Of a stretch of DNA of 64,000 nt, positions 39,180-52,379 are shown in pieces. Below the pieces are notes generated by a model that did not search any database, was not told the DNA's origin, and was given only the letters and a program-made list of their open reading frames with translations. Each line of letters opens with the position of its first letter. Positions within the stretch are counted from its first letter, which is position 1. This stretch comes from Lamellibrachia satsuma (lineage: Eukaryota > Annelida > Polychaeta > Sabellida > Siboglinidae), in contig BSQZ01000025.1 of the NCBI GenBank assembly GCA_033239005.1, positions 8,860,001 through 8,924,000 of the forward strand, in the 5' to 3' direction. A program made the position numbers and the translations under genes.

Positions 39180-40090
39180 AAGAGAAAGTAATACAATATT
39201 TGGAAGAAAGAGAAAAGATGATAGTGTTCGTGTAGAACTGCAATTTGAAGAGAGGAAAGTTGATAGCGTGAAAAATGCAATATCAATTTATGTTGCAAGC
39301 TGGAGATCTTCTGTATGAAAATCACCAAACTTGGTGCTGTCGCTGCGTTGGCTGGCAGGTTATTCCAATTGGATATTGTATGGGGTAAACAGCTATACAG
39401 GATGAATTGTTTAGTGATTACGGGGAGTTGAAAAGCTTCAGAATGCGTGTGTCCGGAGGGTCTCACCAGGGGTATAAGTTGGGGGAAGAGGTCCAGTGCG
39501 ACTATGCCATGTAATGTCTTATATAACATGACAAGGCGGATGTCGGTTCTCCTTTGTTGGAGGCTACGCCAGTGCAAGTGTTTGGTCATAGTGGTGACAC
39601 TTGCTTCACGGTTGTAGTTGTTATAAACATACCGTGCTGCCCGTCTTTGGACCATCTCTATTTTGTTTTTGTACTTTTGTGTGTATGGGTCCCACGTGGC
39701 AGCGGCACATTCTAACTGGGGTCTAACTAAAGTGAAATAAGCACTGGTTTTTACATTTTTCTGGCCAATTTTTAGATTTCTTCGTAGGAAACCTAAGGAT
39801 GCATTTGCTTTTTATGTGACCTCATTTATGTGGTTATTCCAGGACAGTGTTTTATTTATGACCACGCCAAGATATTTGGCATTGTGCTCCTTTACGAGTG
39901 TTTTGTTTGTTTGAAGAGTGTATTGTTTGTATTTCGGTTTACGGGATCTGGTCATGTGGAGTTCACTACATTTCTGGGGATGAAACTCCATTTACCATGT
40001 TTCTTCCCACTTGGCCAAGTTGTCTAGATCTTGATGAAGGGCTGTCGCGTCAGTACCATTGGATATTGTCATGTAGATAGTAGCGTCAGA
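39180..40090 (-). mobile_element. Nested jockey-like LINE fragment (RT C-terminal half)
   Basis: On the minus strand it reads ATIYMTISNGTDATALHQDL, DNLAKWEETWHMEF, then PQLECAAATWDPYTQKYKNK, IEMVQRRAARYVYNNYNREA and SVTTMTKHLHWRSLQQRRTD. It starts at the RT palm and has a diverged sequence type, different from CR1. It separates two halves of the surrounding LINE endonuclease. Confidence 0.8.
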
Positions 40091-40957
40091 CTGATAACCG
40101 GAACCCAGTCCGGATACATACGTTCACATGCCACGCGTTGCTTTCTATCCTTCAAACACTCGAATTCTTCTAGGAATACGCGAAACGGCTTAGACTTGCG
40201 TCCAGATGATGATGGTCGGTACACCACAAAAATGCGTAATGCTGCTGCAACGCTCGATCCGCGTAGCATGACTTCGAGACATTCGAAAGATTCGGCGAGC
40301 CACGTTTTGGATAGTGCAAGGTGAAATGAAGCTTTGAACAGAAAACCAACTCCTTCACATCGTCGATCGTTTCGCGGGAGATGTTGGAACTTGTAACCGT
40401 GAGGGACAATAGCAGATATCAAAGATGCATCGTTATCAGTTAACCAGGTTTCCGTCAGACACAGAATGTCAATGTCGTTTTCGCATGCGTAATCTGTAAT
40501 AAAATTGGCCTTATTACGTAGCGATCTAACATTCAACAGCCCGAGCGTGGCTGTAGTACAGCTGTCAAGCGCACTGACCGGGGCGATCAGCTGAACGAGA
40601 TTCGCGCTGTCAACACTCGTTTGTTTACCTGTAATTGCTTGGCGAGTGGGTGACCTATGTCCGATCACTGGTTGAATGGTTCGTTGTTTCCGAACACCAC
40701 CTCGGCAGCCTCATCTCGTTGGTAACTTTGCGGCAATGCAGGTCGCTGTCTTCCATGCATCGGCATTCAGGCATGACGCATTGGAGTGTAGCTGACATGC
40801 AGTGTAGCTTTTCCGCAGTTACTCAACGTGGGTCAACTGCGGCCTGAATGACCAGCAGGACTGTTCATGTGTGGTCAGGTGACTGAACCAGTGCAACAAA
40901 GAAAGTTTTTAAAAGTAAGAAAATACCCACTTACGGCGGACTTGTGCAGGATGCGAC

Positions 40958-41332
40958 TTCCTTGTATATCCCAGATATGTTGACGAACGTACACAGTAAA
41001 ACTTGTATATCCCAGATATGTTGACGAACGTACACATAAAACTTGTATATCCCAGATATGTTGACGAACGTACACAATAAAACTTGTATATCCCAGATAT
41101 GTTGACGAACGTACACAGTAAAACTTGTATATCCCAGATATGTTGACGAACGTTCACAGTAAAACTTGTATATCCCAGATATGCTGACGAACGTACACAG
41201 TAAAACTTGTATATCCCAGATATGTTAACGAACGTACACAGTAAAACTTGTATATCCCAGATATGTTGACGAACGTACACAGTAAAACTTGTATATCCCA
41301 GATATGTTGACGAACGTACACAGTAAAACTCG
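40958..41332 (+). repeat. 41-bp minisatellite, about 9 units
   Basis: 'aaacttgtatatcccagata' + 'tgttgacgaacgtacacagt' units, nearly identical. One unit reads tgctgacg and another tgttaacg. Confidence 0.95.
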
Positions 41333-42156
41333 GTGGAATAAATAAAACATATAAAAATGAGGCAAAATATCGACAACTGTTTGCATACAGCCAGCTCGGC
41401 GAAAATCATATGACTGTTCACATACCTAACTGTCACGTATGCACAACGCTAGATAATGTTTTGGCAAACTACGTTATGTAAATTGCTAATCAGCACAAGT
41501 CATTATAATTGTGCTGCCTAGCTCAACAACCCCCTAAGTCCATTTGTTGGAAATTTATTTTATTTGATCAACAGGTGTCGCTACTATCGATATGTACTGC
41601 CACATACTAATATTAATGGATTTATGCACCAAAGTCCTGATATCCTCGTTTTACTGGGTACCCTGAATGGCAAAATATACTGGGTGAACATCCCCTTAAG
41701 TCATCGCGGGTCTTGGCGGGTTTGTAACCAACCAACAAGCAGGTAAGGCCCCACGTGACATGCCTGTCGTTCACAGCAACAAGCTCAGCCTCCATTGTTT
41801 CTTGTTGTTTTGATCGGCTTTTAATGTATACGAGTGCGATTTTTAGCTGTTTAAAATGAATACTGAACGAAGCAGAAAGCGTGTTAGAACCCCTAAAACC
41901 TGGGCGAGGCAGGATCAGTGGGAAGGAATATGTTGAGCGAACTAGGAAAGTTAAAGCGGCTGCTCGGTTCGACCCAAGCTTGGATTGCTGTAAGCTCACC
42001 GGTAACTGACCCAACACGACATGCAACTATGGAACTATTTCCGACGAAAAAAGAAAATCCACCTTTACAGACTTTTGGGCACTGGGTAACTATAACCTGC
42101 AAAATGCTCATCTATTAGCTTAGTTGATATGCGAAGCGCGTTAACCGTGGAATATA
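41333..42156. other. Intergenic, nothing recognised
   Basis: Several ORFs of 60-134 codons exist on both strands but none shows a motif or protein-like composition that I can support. Confidence 0.5.
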
Positions 42157-42557
42157 GGGGAAGGTCGGGTAAAGTGGGCCTCTCGGCCAAAGTGAGCCCT
42201 CACTGTCGTAGCGATCCTGATATGCACTGCTGTCAAATGATCGGTAGTAGTGTTTACAGGCCCGCCAGGGGAACCATTCAACGTCGTAATTATCTGCTTG
42301 GCGCGAATTGAAACGGTGTGTTGCGAATTTGTGTTTTATGCACTTTTCTTAAAATAATTGATCCACATTTTCGTAAAACGGTTAAGGTATACATAATAAT
42401 GTTTAGTTGAAAGAGCAATTTAATTTTGGCGTCCGACTAATACTCATGGGAAGAGGCCAAACCGTAGACCCCACTTTTGTCGCAGATGCTGGGCATATCA
42501 TGGATAATGTGGTGACACAGTAGGCGTTGCTATAATTTACTAATATAACTATAATGT

Positions 42558-42560
<3 letters not shown>

Positions 42561-42596
<36 letters not shown>
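42561..42596 (+). repeat. (TA)n microsatellite
   Basis: About 18 TA dinucleotides in the 5' part of the pogo-like element, upstream of the transposase. Confidence 0.95.
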
Positions 42597-42597
<1 letters not shown>

Positions 42598-42701
42598 ATC
42601 ACAAACTTGTGCTACTTAGTTAATTCATTAATAATTGTAATGCACTAACCAAGTCAAAGCAATAATATTTTACTGGTTCCGTTACATATATTCCTTCATG
42701 G

Positions 42702-43893
42702 GTGCGCGGAAAAGTCATGGGGCTCAAGCGTACTGTTAAGCAGTTTGGAGTTCCCCTCTCCTCCCTGCAACGAAGATGCAAGAAAGTTGGAGATGTTGCG
42801 GTTGCAGCAGAAAAGGGTCTGGACAGATTTCGACCTGTTTTTTCACCAGCGATGGAGTTAGAACTAGTTGCGCATATCAATATCAACGTATGGAGAGCAG
42901 GCTTTTTGGTTTCACCCTGTCGCAGCTGAAGAGAGTCGCATGTGATTACGCAAAAGCAAACGGCATTCAGCATAACTTCAACCACAGGACTGGCGAAGCG
43001 GGAAAATACTGGAGTCATGACTTTATGGCTCGCCACAATGACGAGATTTCTATGAGAACACCCGAACCTACACCAGCAGCTCGCGCAAGAGGATTCGAAC
43101 AGGGAGCCGTCAACGCGTTCTTTGATTTACTGGAAACGGTGCAAGACGCGAAGAGGTTTACCCCAGATCGTGTCTACAACGTAGACGAGACAGGAATGGC
43201 TACCGTCCCCAACCGACCATCTAAGATAATCGTCAGTCGGGGAAAGAAACATACTGTTTAACTTTCGTCTTCTGAGAGGGGACAACTTGTCACGGTAGAA
43301 ATTTGCATGAGTGCTGCTGAATCATGTATACCACCATTGTGCATCTTCCCGAGGAAGAAGATGAAAGACGAGCTGATAGACCGCGCACCCCCCGCGTCAA
43401 TCGCAATAGCGCACGAGACAGGATGGATGCAAGCCCACATCTTTGTGATGTGGTTCAAACACTTCCTGAAGCAGGCAAACTCATCCGAAGCAAGACCTGC
43501 TCTTTTGATCCTAGATGGCCACAGAACCCACACCAACAACCTGCCTTTTATCGAAATGGCTCCAGCAAATTTTGTGACAGTCATCTGCCTTGTAGCCATC
43601 GCATGCAGCAACTCGATGTCAGCTTCATGAAGCCACTGAGGACATATTACACCAAGGCGGTAGAATGTTGACTACTGTAACACACAGGTCGAGTTGTGTC
43701 AACCTTCCAAATAGCAGAATTGTTCGGAATAGGGCACGTTCGTGCTGCTACAATGAGAACAGCGGTGAACAGCTTCCTAAATGCCGGCATATGGCCGATT
43801 GATCGCAACGTCTTCGACGAGCATGATTTTGCTGCTGCTCAACCAACTGACCTCGTACGCCAGCCAAACACAGAAGCGCCACCACGTAACTGA
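42702..43893 (+). pseudogene. pogo/CENP-B-type DDE transposase (broken)
   Basis: An N-terminal helix-turn-helix of psq type (LKRTVKQFGVPLSSLQRRCK, 42720-42780) is followed by a CENP-B-like region (SQLKRVACDYAKANG, YWSHDFMARHND). The catalytic core has YNVDETGMATVPNRPSKIIV (first Asp), ALLILDGHRTHTNNLPF (second Asp) and SHRMQQLDVSFMKPLRTYY. The C-terminal piece is AGIWPIDRNVFDEHDFAAA. Frame changes near 42900 and 43590 and stops at 43259 and 43670 inactivate it. The enzyme would cut and paste the element at TA sites. Confidence 0.85.
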
Positions 43894-43969
43894 GGCATCG
43901 GTTCGCCACTACGTGACCGAGACGCCGATGCGCCATCACGTGACCGAGACGTCGATAAGAATAAGATTA

Positions 43970-45240
<1,271 letters not shown>

Positions 45241-46307
45241 TATTAAGCCACCTGCTAACCGAGACACCGATGCGCCACCACTTGATCGAGACACCGTCAT
45301 GTCTGCGTCGCCACCAACACAGCGACAGGCGCCACTCATTGTAATATCGGTTGTTTCGCCGGTACCCAACATCAACCAGGCTACACTGCGGATAGCAACA
45401 AAGTGAGAGAAGACCTGCACCAATACGGATAAAGGCCGCACTCGAGGACAAAGGGAAACTGGTAACCTGGCCACAACCAAGCTCAAGCAGTTCAAAGAAG
45501 AGAGGGCATCCGAAAGCTGATAAAACATCGAACAACAATAAGAAAAAGAAGGAAGACAACTGCACTACGCCTTGTCTATGCCTACGGGGATTATGGCCAG
45601 TGGACTCACCGTCAGTGTGCCGGGTATGAACATGGCGGGTTTATATGCGAAATTTGCGTCGACGTTTAAGTGGCATCGCACATTTTTTGTTCATTAAAAA
45701 AATGGGTGACTTTTAAAACATATCTGACTATTAATATTTATTTAGATAGAGTAGCAATATTATGCATACATGTAGTCAAGATACTTAGCCGGGTAGTGCA
45801 CCACAACCTAACCTTTTCTGTACAGAAATGTTAAAAAAGTAGGTCAATCGGCGCTTAAGGAGCCCACTTTATCCGAGGTCTACTTTACCCGACTTTCTCC
45901 TACTCTTCAAACTTTGAATGCGTTTTTCTCCCTTATTACAAATATCGACTTCGGGGGTTGTTGAACTAGGCAGAATAATTATATTCTGCAGAAGAGCAGT
46001 CAGAATTGATGCTGTACCTGTGTCAGTCATCCGCCCGTGCATCGCGCTCCATGCATGCACAACTATTAACTGTTACAGAGAGCACTGATTTCAAGTAAAA
46101 CAAACATTATGGTCAGAATACATTGAGTACATCAAACCTAAAACAAAATGTCAAATAATATATATATATATAACATAGTTCATACACGATGTCATAAAGA
46201 GGTAATTCATGTAAATTATTTGCTATGTGTAAGAACACTGATACATTTGTTCAAATAGCTTTCCATGGACACCTAATTTGCTACGGTCAGCAGATATGTA
46301 TTTATAA

Positions 46308-46912
46308 CAGGGACTACTATCTATCCCTACCCCCGTCCGTACTTTCACACTTTGTATTGATAACAGGGAGTACTATCTATCCCTACCCCCGTCCGTACTT
46401 CCACACTTTGTATTGATAACAGGGACTACTATCTATCCCTACCCCCGTCCGTACTTTCACACTTTGTATTGATAACAGGGACTACTATATATCCCTACCC
46501 CCATCCGTACTTTTACACTTTGTATTGATAACAGGGACTACTATCTATCCCAACCCCCGTCCGTACTTTCACACTTTATATTGATAACAGGGACTACTAT
46601 ATATCCCTACCCCCGTCCGTACTTTCACACTTTGTATTGATAACAGGGACTACTATCTATCCCTACCCCCGTCCGTACTTTCACACTTTGTATTGATAAC
46701 AGGGAGTACTATCTATCCCTACCCCCGTCCGTACTTTCACACTTTGTATTGATAACAGGGACTACTATCTATCCCTACCCCCGTCCGTACTTTCACACTT
46801 TGTATTGATAACAGGGATTACTATCTATCCCTACCCCCGTCCGTACTTTCACACTTTGTATTGATAACAGGGACTAATATCTATCCCTACCCCCGTCCGT
46901 ACTTTCACACTT
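46308..46912 (+). repeat. 56-bp minisatellite, about 11 units
   Basis: 'gataacagggactactatct' + 'atccctacccccgtccgtac' + 'tttcacactttgtatt' units in duplication copy 1. Confidence 0.95.
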
Positions 46913-46984
46913 TTCTAATGACACTGGTTGTGTCAAACCACTAAAAATACACTATGGCAGCAATTCCCAGGTGACAAACACCTG

Positions 46985-47093
46985 GATTTCACACGTGTAT
47001 GCTATAATTTCACACGTGTATGCTATAATTTCACACGTGTATGCTATAATTTCACACGTGTATGCTATAATTTCACATGTGTATGCTATAATT
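46985..47093 (+). repeat. 21-bp repeat, about 5-6 units
   Basis: 'atttcacacgtgtatgctata' units, the last with acatgtg, in duplication copy 1. Confidence 0.93.
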
Positions 47094-47319
47094 TCCAAAA
47101 CAAACATTGTGGCGTAAATATTCTAGGTGGGACTCGGTTGTACGGTTCCTGGCCTATGGACTAAATGTTGTGTAATTTATATAACATAGTTCTGGTATGA
47201 TGTCACAATGATGTAATTCTTGAACAATTATGTGTTAACTGTAACACTGTTGGAAAGCGTGTTCAAACACCTGTACAATGATACATAATTTGCTACGGTC
47301 GGCAGATATGTGATGACGA

Positions 47320-47946
47320 AATGGACGACTGTATATCCCTCCCCCGTCTTTACTTTCAAGTGTTGCTATTGACACTGGTTGTATTAAACCACCACAAAAT
47401 GGACGACTGTATATACCTCCCCCGTCATTACTTTCAAGTGTTGCTATTGACACTGGTTGTATTAAACCACCACAAAATGGACGACTGTATATACCTCCCC
47501 CGTCATTACTTTCAAGTGTTGCTATTGACACTGGTTGTATTAAACCACCACGAAATGGACGACTGTATATACCTCCCCCGTCATTACTTTCAAGTGTTGC
47601 TATTGACACTGGTTGTATTAAACCACCACGAAATGGACGACTGTATATACCTCCCCCGTCATTACTTTCAAGTGTTGCTATTGACACTGGTTGTATTAAA
47701 CCACCACGAAATGGACGACTGTATATACCTCCCCCGTCATTACTTTCAAGTGTTGCTATTGACACTGGTTGTATTAAACCACCACGAAATGGACGACTGT
47801 ATATACCTCCCCCGTCATTACTTTCAAGTGTTGCTATTGACACTGGTTGTATTAAACCACCACGAAATGGACGACTGTATATACCTCCCCCGTCATTACT
47901 TTCAAGTGTTGCTATTGACACTGGTTGTTTTAAACCACCACAAAAT
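47320..47946 (+). repeat. 78-bp minisatellite, 8 units, nearly identical
   Basis: 'atggacgactgtatatacct' + 'cccccgtcattactttcaag' + 'tgttgctattgacactggtt' + 'gtattaaaccaccacgaa'. The 78-bp period makes 26-residue repeats on both strands, giving a spurious 267-codon minus ORF. Confidence 0.95.
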
Positions 47947-48447
47947 ACCCGATTGCAGCAACTCCAGGTGGCAAACAACTGAATTACAAATGCATATGTT
48001 ATAAGCTTCTTAAAAAAACAACGTGCCGTAAATTCCATATGGGAGGGTTTCCCCTATCTGGCCCATGGACTATAACTCCATGTGAAGTGCTTTGATTTGT
48101 AGTTATTTGTTAAAACAGCGCTATAAAGAACTATATATATAAAATGTATTGACAATAAAATACATTATGTTAAATAAAGAGCATTGTCCAGAACCACTTA
48201 ATAATATCGTATCATCCTGACATGTAAAACACGACTGAAATATAAACCAATGAATTACAGGTGCATCACAGGAATACCAAGTCAATCTTAAGGCGCGTGT
48301 TCTGCACAATATTACAGGTGCATCGCAGGAATAGATTTAACAAAGATTTAACAAGATTTAACAAGATTGCCATCTCGAACAACAAGTTCCAGATGGCAAG
48401 TGGACAAGGAAGCCATTGGCTTATCGAGAGTCCAACAATTTTCTCAT

Positions 48448-51270
48448 CTATGTGTAGCCCGCCCTTATCAGATATCTGTCAATTCTATTTTTAAACATAT
48501 TCACACTACTAGCATTAACACAATCATTTGGCAGTTTGTTCCATTCATTTATCACCCTCTGTGAGAAAGAGTACTTTCTCATGTCCAATCTACACTGCTC
48601 CTTAACTAATGCTGCTTTGTGTCCTCTGGTTCTACTGCCTTCTTTAAGTTTGAAGAACATATTCCTATCAACATCCTCATAACCGTTCACTATTTTAAGC
48701 ATTTCTATTTGGTCTCCTCTTAGACTCCTGGCCTCTAGTGTTGTCAAACCACATTGTAATAAGCGACTTTCGTAACTAAGGTCTCTTAATTCTGGAATCA
48801 TCTTAGTTGCTCTTCGTTGTATTCTTTCTAGCTTATCTATGTTTTTGTTACGATATGGCCTCCATGCTTGAATACAATATTCCAAATGTGGTCTAACTAT
48901 TGCTTTGTACAGGGGTACAATTAGATGTTTCTCCTTATACGTGATATTTCTCCTAATTAGCCCTAGAATTTGATGTCCTTTCGAAGCAGCAATCCCACAT
49001 TGCTCTGAAACTTTCATGTCAGCATTAAATGTTACTCCTAAATCCTTTTCTTGTGTGGTTCTACCTAGTACAGCATCCCCCATTTTATATTCCTCGTCCA
49101 TATTTCCATGTCCTATGTGTATACATTTACACTTCCCAAAATTTAATAACATTTGCCATTTTTCTGACCATTTAACTAATTTCTGCCGATCCTCCTGTAA
49201 ACTTTGGTTATCTGTATCATTAGTAACCTTTCTGAATACTTTTGTGTCATCGGCAAATTTGAGTACTTTGCTAGATATGTCATCCTCCAAATCATTTATA
49301 TATATATTAAAAACAGTATAGGGTATAATACTGATCCCTGTGGTACCCCACTCAAAACAGATTTCCAGTTTGAAATCTCACCGTCTACTATTACTCTCTG
49401 TCTTCTGTGTGTAAGCCACTTTTCTATCCAGTTGATTACATCATTGCCTATACCATGGGCTTTTAGTTTAAGTAACAATCTTTGATGTGGCACTTTATCG
49501 AAGGTTTTCTGAAAATCTAAGTAGACAACATCCACTGGTGACCCGTCATCTACCCACTTTGTAATTTCTTGTAAAAAACATAAGAGATTGGTTAGACATG
49601 ACCTTGCTTTTAGGAATCCATGTTGAGATGTATTTATTAATTTATGTTTTACGAGGAATTCCCCCGTGTTGTCTCTAATTAATGTTTCGAGTAATTTACA
49701 TACAACTGATGTTAAACTCACTGGTCTGTAATTTTCTTGCTTCTTCCTCGATCCCTTCTTAAATAGCGGCGTAATGTTTGCTTCTTTCCATTCTGAAGGA
49801 ACTATTCCTTCTTCTAGTGACAAGTTAAATAAGTTTGCAAGTGGTGTACTAATTTGATCAACAATTTCCTTTAGCAGTTTTGGTGGTATCCCATCAACTC
49901 CAGGTGATTTATTATCTTTCATCTTCTTAATTTTCTTTGCTATCATTTCAGGAGTTACAAATAACTGCCCTAAATGTTCTGATTTATTGCTCTCAAATTT
50001 AGTAAATGGAACTGGGAGTGAGCTGATATCTTCTGTGGTAAAAACTGAGCTGAAATACTCATTCAGGATCTCTGCCATTTGGAACCCATCTGAAATTATG
50101 TTTTCACTGTTGTTTTCCAGTGGTCCGACCTTATCTCGAATTTTCTGTTTACTCCTTACATAAGCATAGAAACTCTTGCTGTCATTTTTTATATTACCTG
50201 CCAATTTTGTTTCAAAGGTTCTTTTAGATTTTCTAATTTTAAGTGCCTCTTTGTAGTTTGTGTATTCTTCTACATTTCCAGTGTGTTTATAGACCCTCCA
50301 CAGCATCTGTTTGTGAGCAATTTTTCTAATAGCTTCTTTTGACAGGTGTTTTTTCCTGGATCTTTTCCCTTGTTTTCTTAATGGAATAAATTTCTCAATA
50401 ATGCCCTCAATCTCATATTTTAAACAAGTCCAGCATTCTGTTGCTGTCTTGTTCTTCAGCAAGTTATTCCAATCTATATTTGCTAGATATGTTCTCATCA
50501 CTTTATATTTGCCTTTGTTGAAGTTCCTCCTCCAATGTTTTTTATATGTAATCCCTGTCTTTACTTTTATATTAAAATGGATTTGGTTATGGTCACTTGA
50601 ACCCAAAGGTTCGTGTACTTTAACATTGTCAACTAATTCATTTTGAGAAGACAAAATTAAATCTAACACATTCCCACCTCTGGTTGGTTCCAAGACATGT
50701 TGAGTAAGGAAACAATCCTGTGTTAGAAGTAGAAACTGATGGTCGTCCCCTCCAGCACTCTCTAATGATTCCCATTGTATATGGCCATGGTTAAAATCAC
50801 CCATTATAACACATTCTCCCTTGCTCACCTCCCTTATCGCCTTTTGTAATTTTACATCTTCCTCTTGTCCTATGTTAGGATTACGATAAACTACTATTGT
50901 TAATGTTCAGTTCCTGGTAACTATGTTCCACCAAATTGCTTCCACACTATCTACATCACTGTAATTTCATATGCTTGGATAGATTCTTTAATATACAAAA
51001 TTATTCCACCTCCCCTTCTTTCTCGTCTATCCTTCCTAAACATTACATAGCCTGTCAGTGCTAACTCAGCATCTACTATATCTTCATTTGCCCATTATTC
51101 TGTGATGCCTATTACATGAGGATCAATATCTGCTACCATAATGTCTAACTCACTTTTTTATTTACTATGCTCCTGGCATTTAAGCATGTACATTTAAGTT
51201 CATTGTCTGAAATTATTGGTGAACATTTCTTTGGATGTGTATTTGTAGTAGTACTCCTTTGAGTTTTCTC
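48448..51270 (-). pseudogene. CR1 ORF2 (copy 3): endonuclease + reverse transcriptase, few breaks
   Basis: The endonuclease is damaged between 51270 and 50830. From MGDFNHGHIQWESLES on, one frame runs 50828-49296 with SSDHNQIHFNIK, KSPGVDGIPPKLLKEI, NYRPVSLTSVVCKLLE, LDFQKTFDKVPH (Ala to Thr at AFDKVPH) and GVPQGSVLYP. A frame change at 49290 leads into 49290-48448 with KFADDTKVFRKV and the C-terminal IQRRATKMIPELRDLSYESR. It is nearly intact in its RT half. Confidence 0.92.
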
Positions 51271-51290
51271 TGTCAGTTCCCCCTGCGCAT

Positions 51291-52364
51291 CTAGTTTAAA
51301 TAATTTATGGTACCTGTGCCCTCGTCGACAACTCTGACAAACTCACACGCAAGAACTGCAGCGCCCTTCCCTGTCAGATGTAGTCCATCTCTCATGAAAA
51401 AGTCACATCTTCCCACAAAGTTTAACCACATGTCTATGAAGCCTACTCCCTCCTCCATACATACCTTCTGTACATGTGTGTTGATCGCCATCCTTCTACA
51501 TTTCCTATATTCCTCACCCCTGCCTCCCATTATTGGTAATATCCCCGACAATACGATCTGCCCAACTCGTGCCTCTTTAATTGTCTTGATCAACCTCCTG
51601 TACTTACCAACGATGGCTGACGTTCCCTCCTTCTCTGCATTGTTCGTTCCCACATGCACGAGAACAGCACCTCCCGTGCCACCACCCATGACCTGTCCTG
51701 TCTTCTCTGCTATATCCTCTACTTTTGCCCCTGGTAGGCATACTGTTATGTCATCTCCTCTATTTACAATTTTATCCATTTTCCTAATGATGGAATCCCC
51801 CATAAATACCCGGGCTTTCCTCGCTTTCCCCTGTGATACTACATCAGCAAAGCTCCTTTCCTGTTGCACACTACTAGTATGCCCCCTTTCTCTCCTATCA
51901 TCAACCTTTACTGTCTTACCACCTGGCAATCCCTCTCCATTCACTCGCTTACCTCTCTTTTGTTGCATTCTCTGCCTTCTGTCATCTTTCTTCTTCTTAC
52001 CAGCTTTCTCCCTCACATTGCCACTGCTCTCCTTGTTCTCCTTGGTCTCACCACCTCTGCTCTCCTCGGTCTCACCACCTCTGGTCTCCTCAGTCTCACC
52101 ACCTCTGCTCTCATCATTCTCACCACCTCTGCTCACTTCTGTCTCACCCTGCCCTGTCATCATCAAAATCATATGCCTTAGCTCAATCACCTGCTCCTGC
52201 AGATATTTCACTGTCTTACACCCCCTACACACGAAATGGAAAGCATCCGCCTGCACCTCCGCCCACGAATTTACACACCCGGACTTTGCAAAGTCTATCC
52301 AGCTGTCGCAGCTAGAACATATAAAATTACGTTTCTCCTTTACTTGGCGTTTGCACGGCGCCAT
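51291..52364 (-). CDS. CR1 ORF1: zinc-finger + SGNH esterase protein (intact, 357 codons)
   Basis: ATG at 52364 opens MAPCKRQVKEKRNFICSSCD. A Cys/His cluster (CSSC...C...H-F-VCRGC, residues 16-53) looks like a PHD-type zinc finger. A helix, then an acidic/basic repeat region (ESRGGETEE units, residues 80-110), precede the esterase: RVFMGDSIIRKMD (Ser), VLVHVGTNNAE (Asn) and FMRDGLHLTGKG (Asp-His). All catalytic blocks are present and the frame is unbroken. CR1-clade ORF1 esterases are thought to bind RNA or membranes; the exact role is unknown. Confidence 0.9.
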   Translation of the reverse strand: MAPCKRQVKEKRNFICSSCDSWIDFAKSGCVNSWAEVQADAFHFVCRGCKTVKYLQEQVIELRHMILMMTGQGETEVSRGGENDESRGGETEETRGGETEESRGGETKENKESSGNVREKAGKKKKDDRRQRMQQKRGKRVNGEGLPGGKTVKVDDRRERGHTSSVQQERSFADVVSQGKARKARVFMGDSIIRKMDKIVNRGDDITVCLPGAKVEDIAEKTGQVMGGGTGGAVLVHVGTNNAEKEGTSAIVGKYRRLIKTIKEARVGQIVLSGILPIMGGRGEEYRKCRRMAINTHVQKVCMEEGVGFIDMWLNFVGRCDFFMRDGLHLTGKGAAVLACEFVRVVDEGTGTINYLN

Positions 52365-52379
52365 GTTAGAAATTAAATT

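Larger units (their letters stand above)
36745..40668 (-). mobile_element. CR1/L2-type LINE with another LINE nested in it
   Basis: On the minus strand the endonuclease start is at 40668-40150 (GLLNVRSLRNKANFITDYA, ILCLTETWLTDND). The endonuclease end is at 38960-38700 (TGLIILGDDDKDARDLAAIL, NILDLVISPVTGSV, LTDHHVTM). The RT is at 38000-37050 (FQSAYRPAHSCETALCRIQD, LFDLSAAFDNVDHRLLLDKL, YHMYADDTQLYI), with the WNALP-like C-terminal end near 36850. The region 38990-40100 belongs to a different, inserted LINE. Confidence 0.85.
46150..48100 (+). repeat. Diverged tandem segmental duplication, each copy with its own minisatellite
   Basis: Copy 1 (about 46150-47165) and copy 2 (about 47166-48100) share, in order, 'tataacatagtt', 'tttgctacggtc(a/g)gcagatatgt', 'gacactggttgt', 'gcagcaa(t)tcc(c)aggtg(a/g)caaac' and '(c)tggcc(t/c)atggact'. 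Between these anchors different segments have been amplified in each copy. Confidence 0.75.
48330..52375 (-). mobile_element. CR1-type LINE, near full-length copy 3
   Basis: The minus strand contains a complete ORF1 (52364-51291), an ORF2 with broken endonuclease and RT (about 51270-48448), and a 3' end of repeated TTTAACAAGA-type units at 48332-48365. It shows the whole layout of which copies 1 and 2 are truncated versions. Confidence 0.92.

Noticed and set aside
41622..42026. 134-codon minus ORF between LINE and pogo element
   Set aside because: No recognisable motif, and several competing frames are open; not enough to call a gene.
47235..48038. 267-codon minus ORF with 26-residue repeats
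   Set aside because: It is explained by the 78-bp array, which also keeps the plus strand open.
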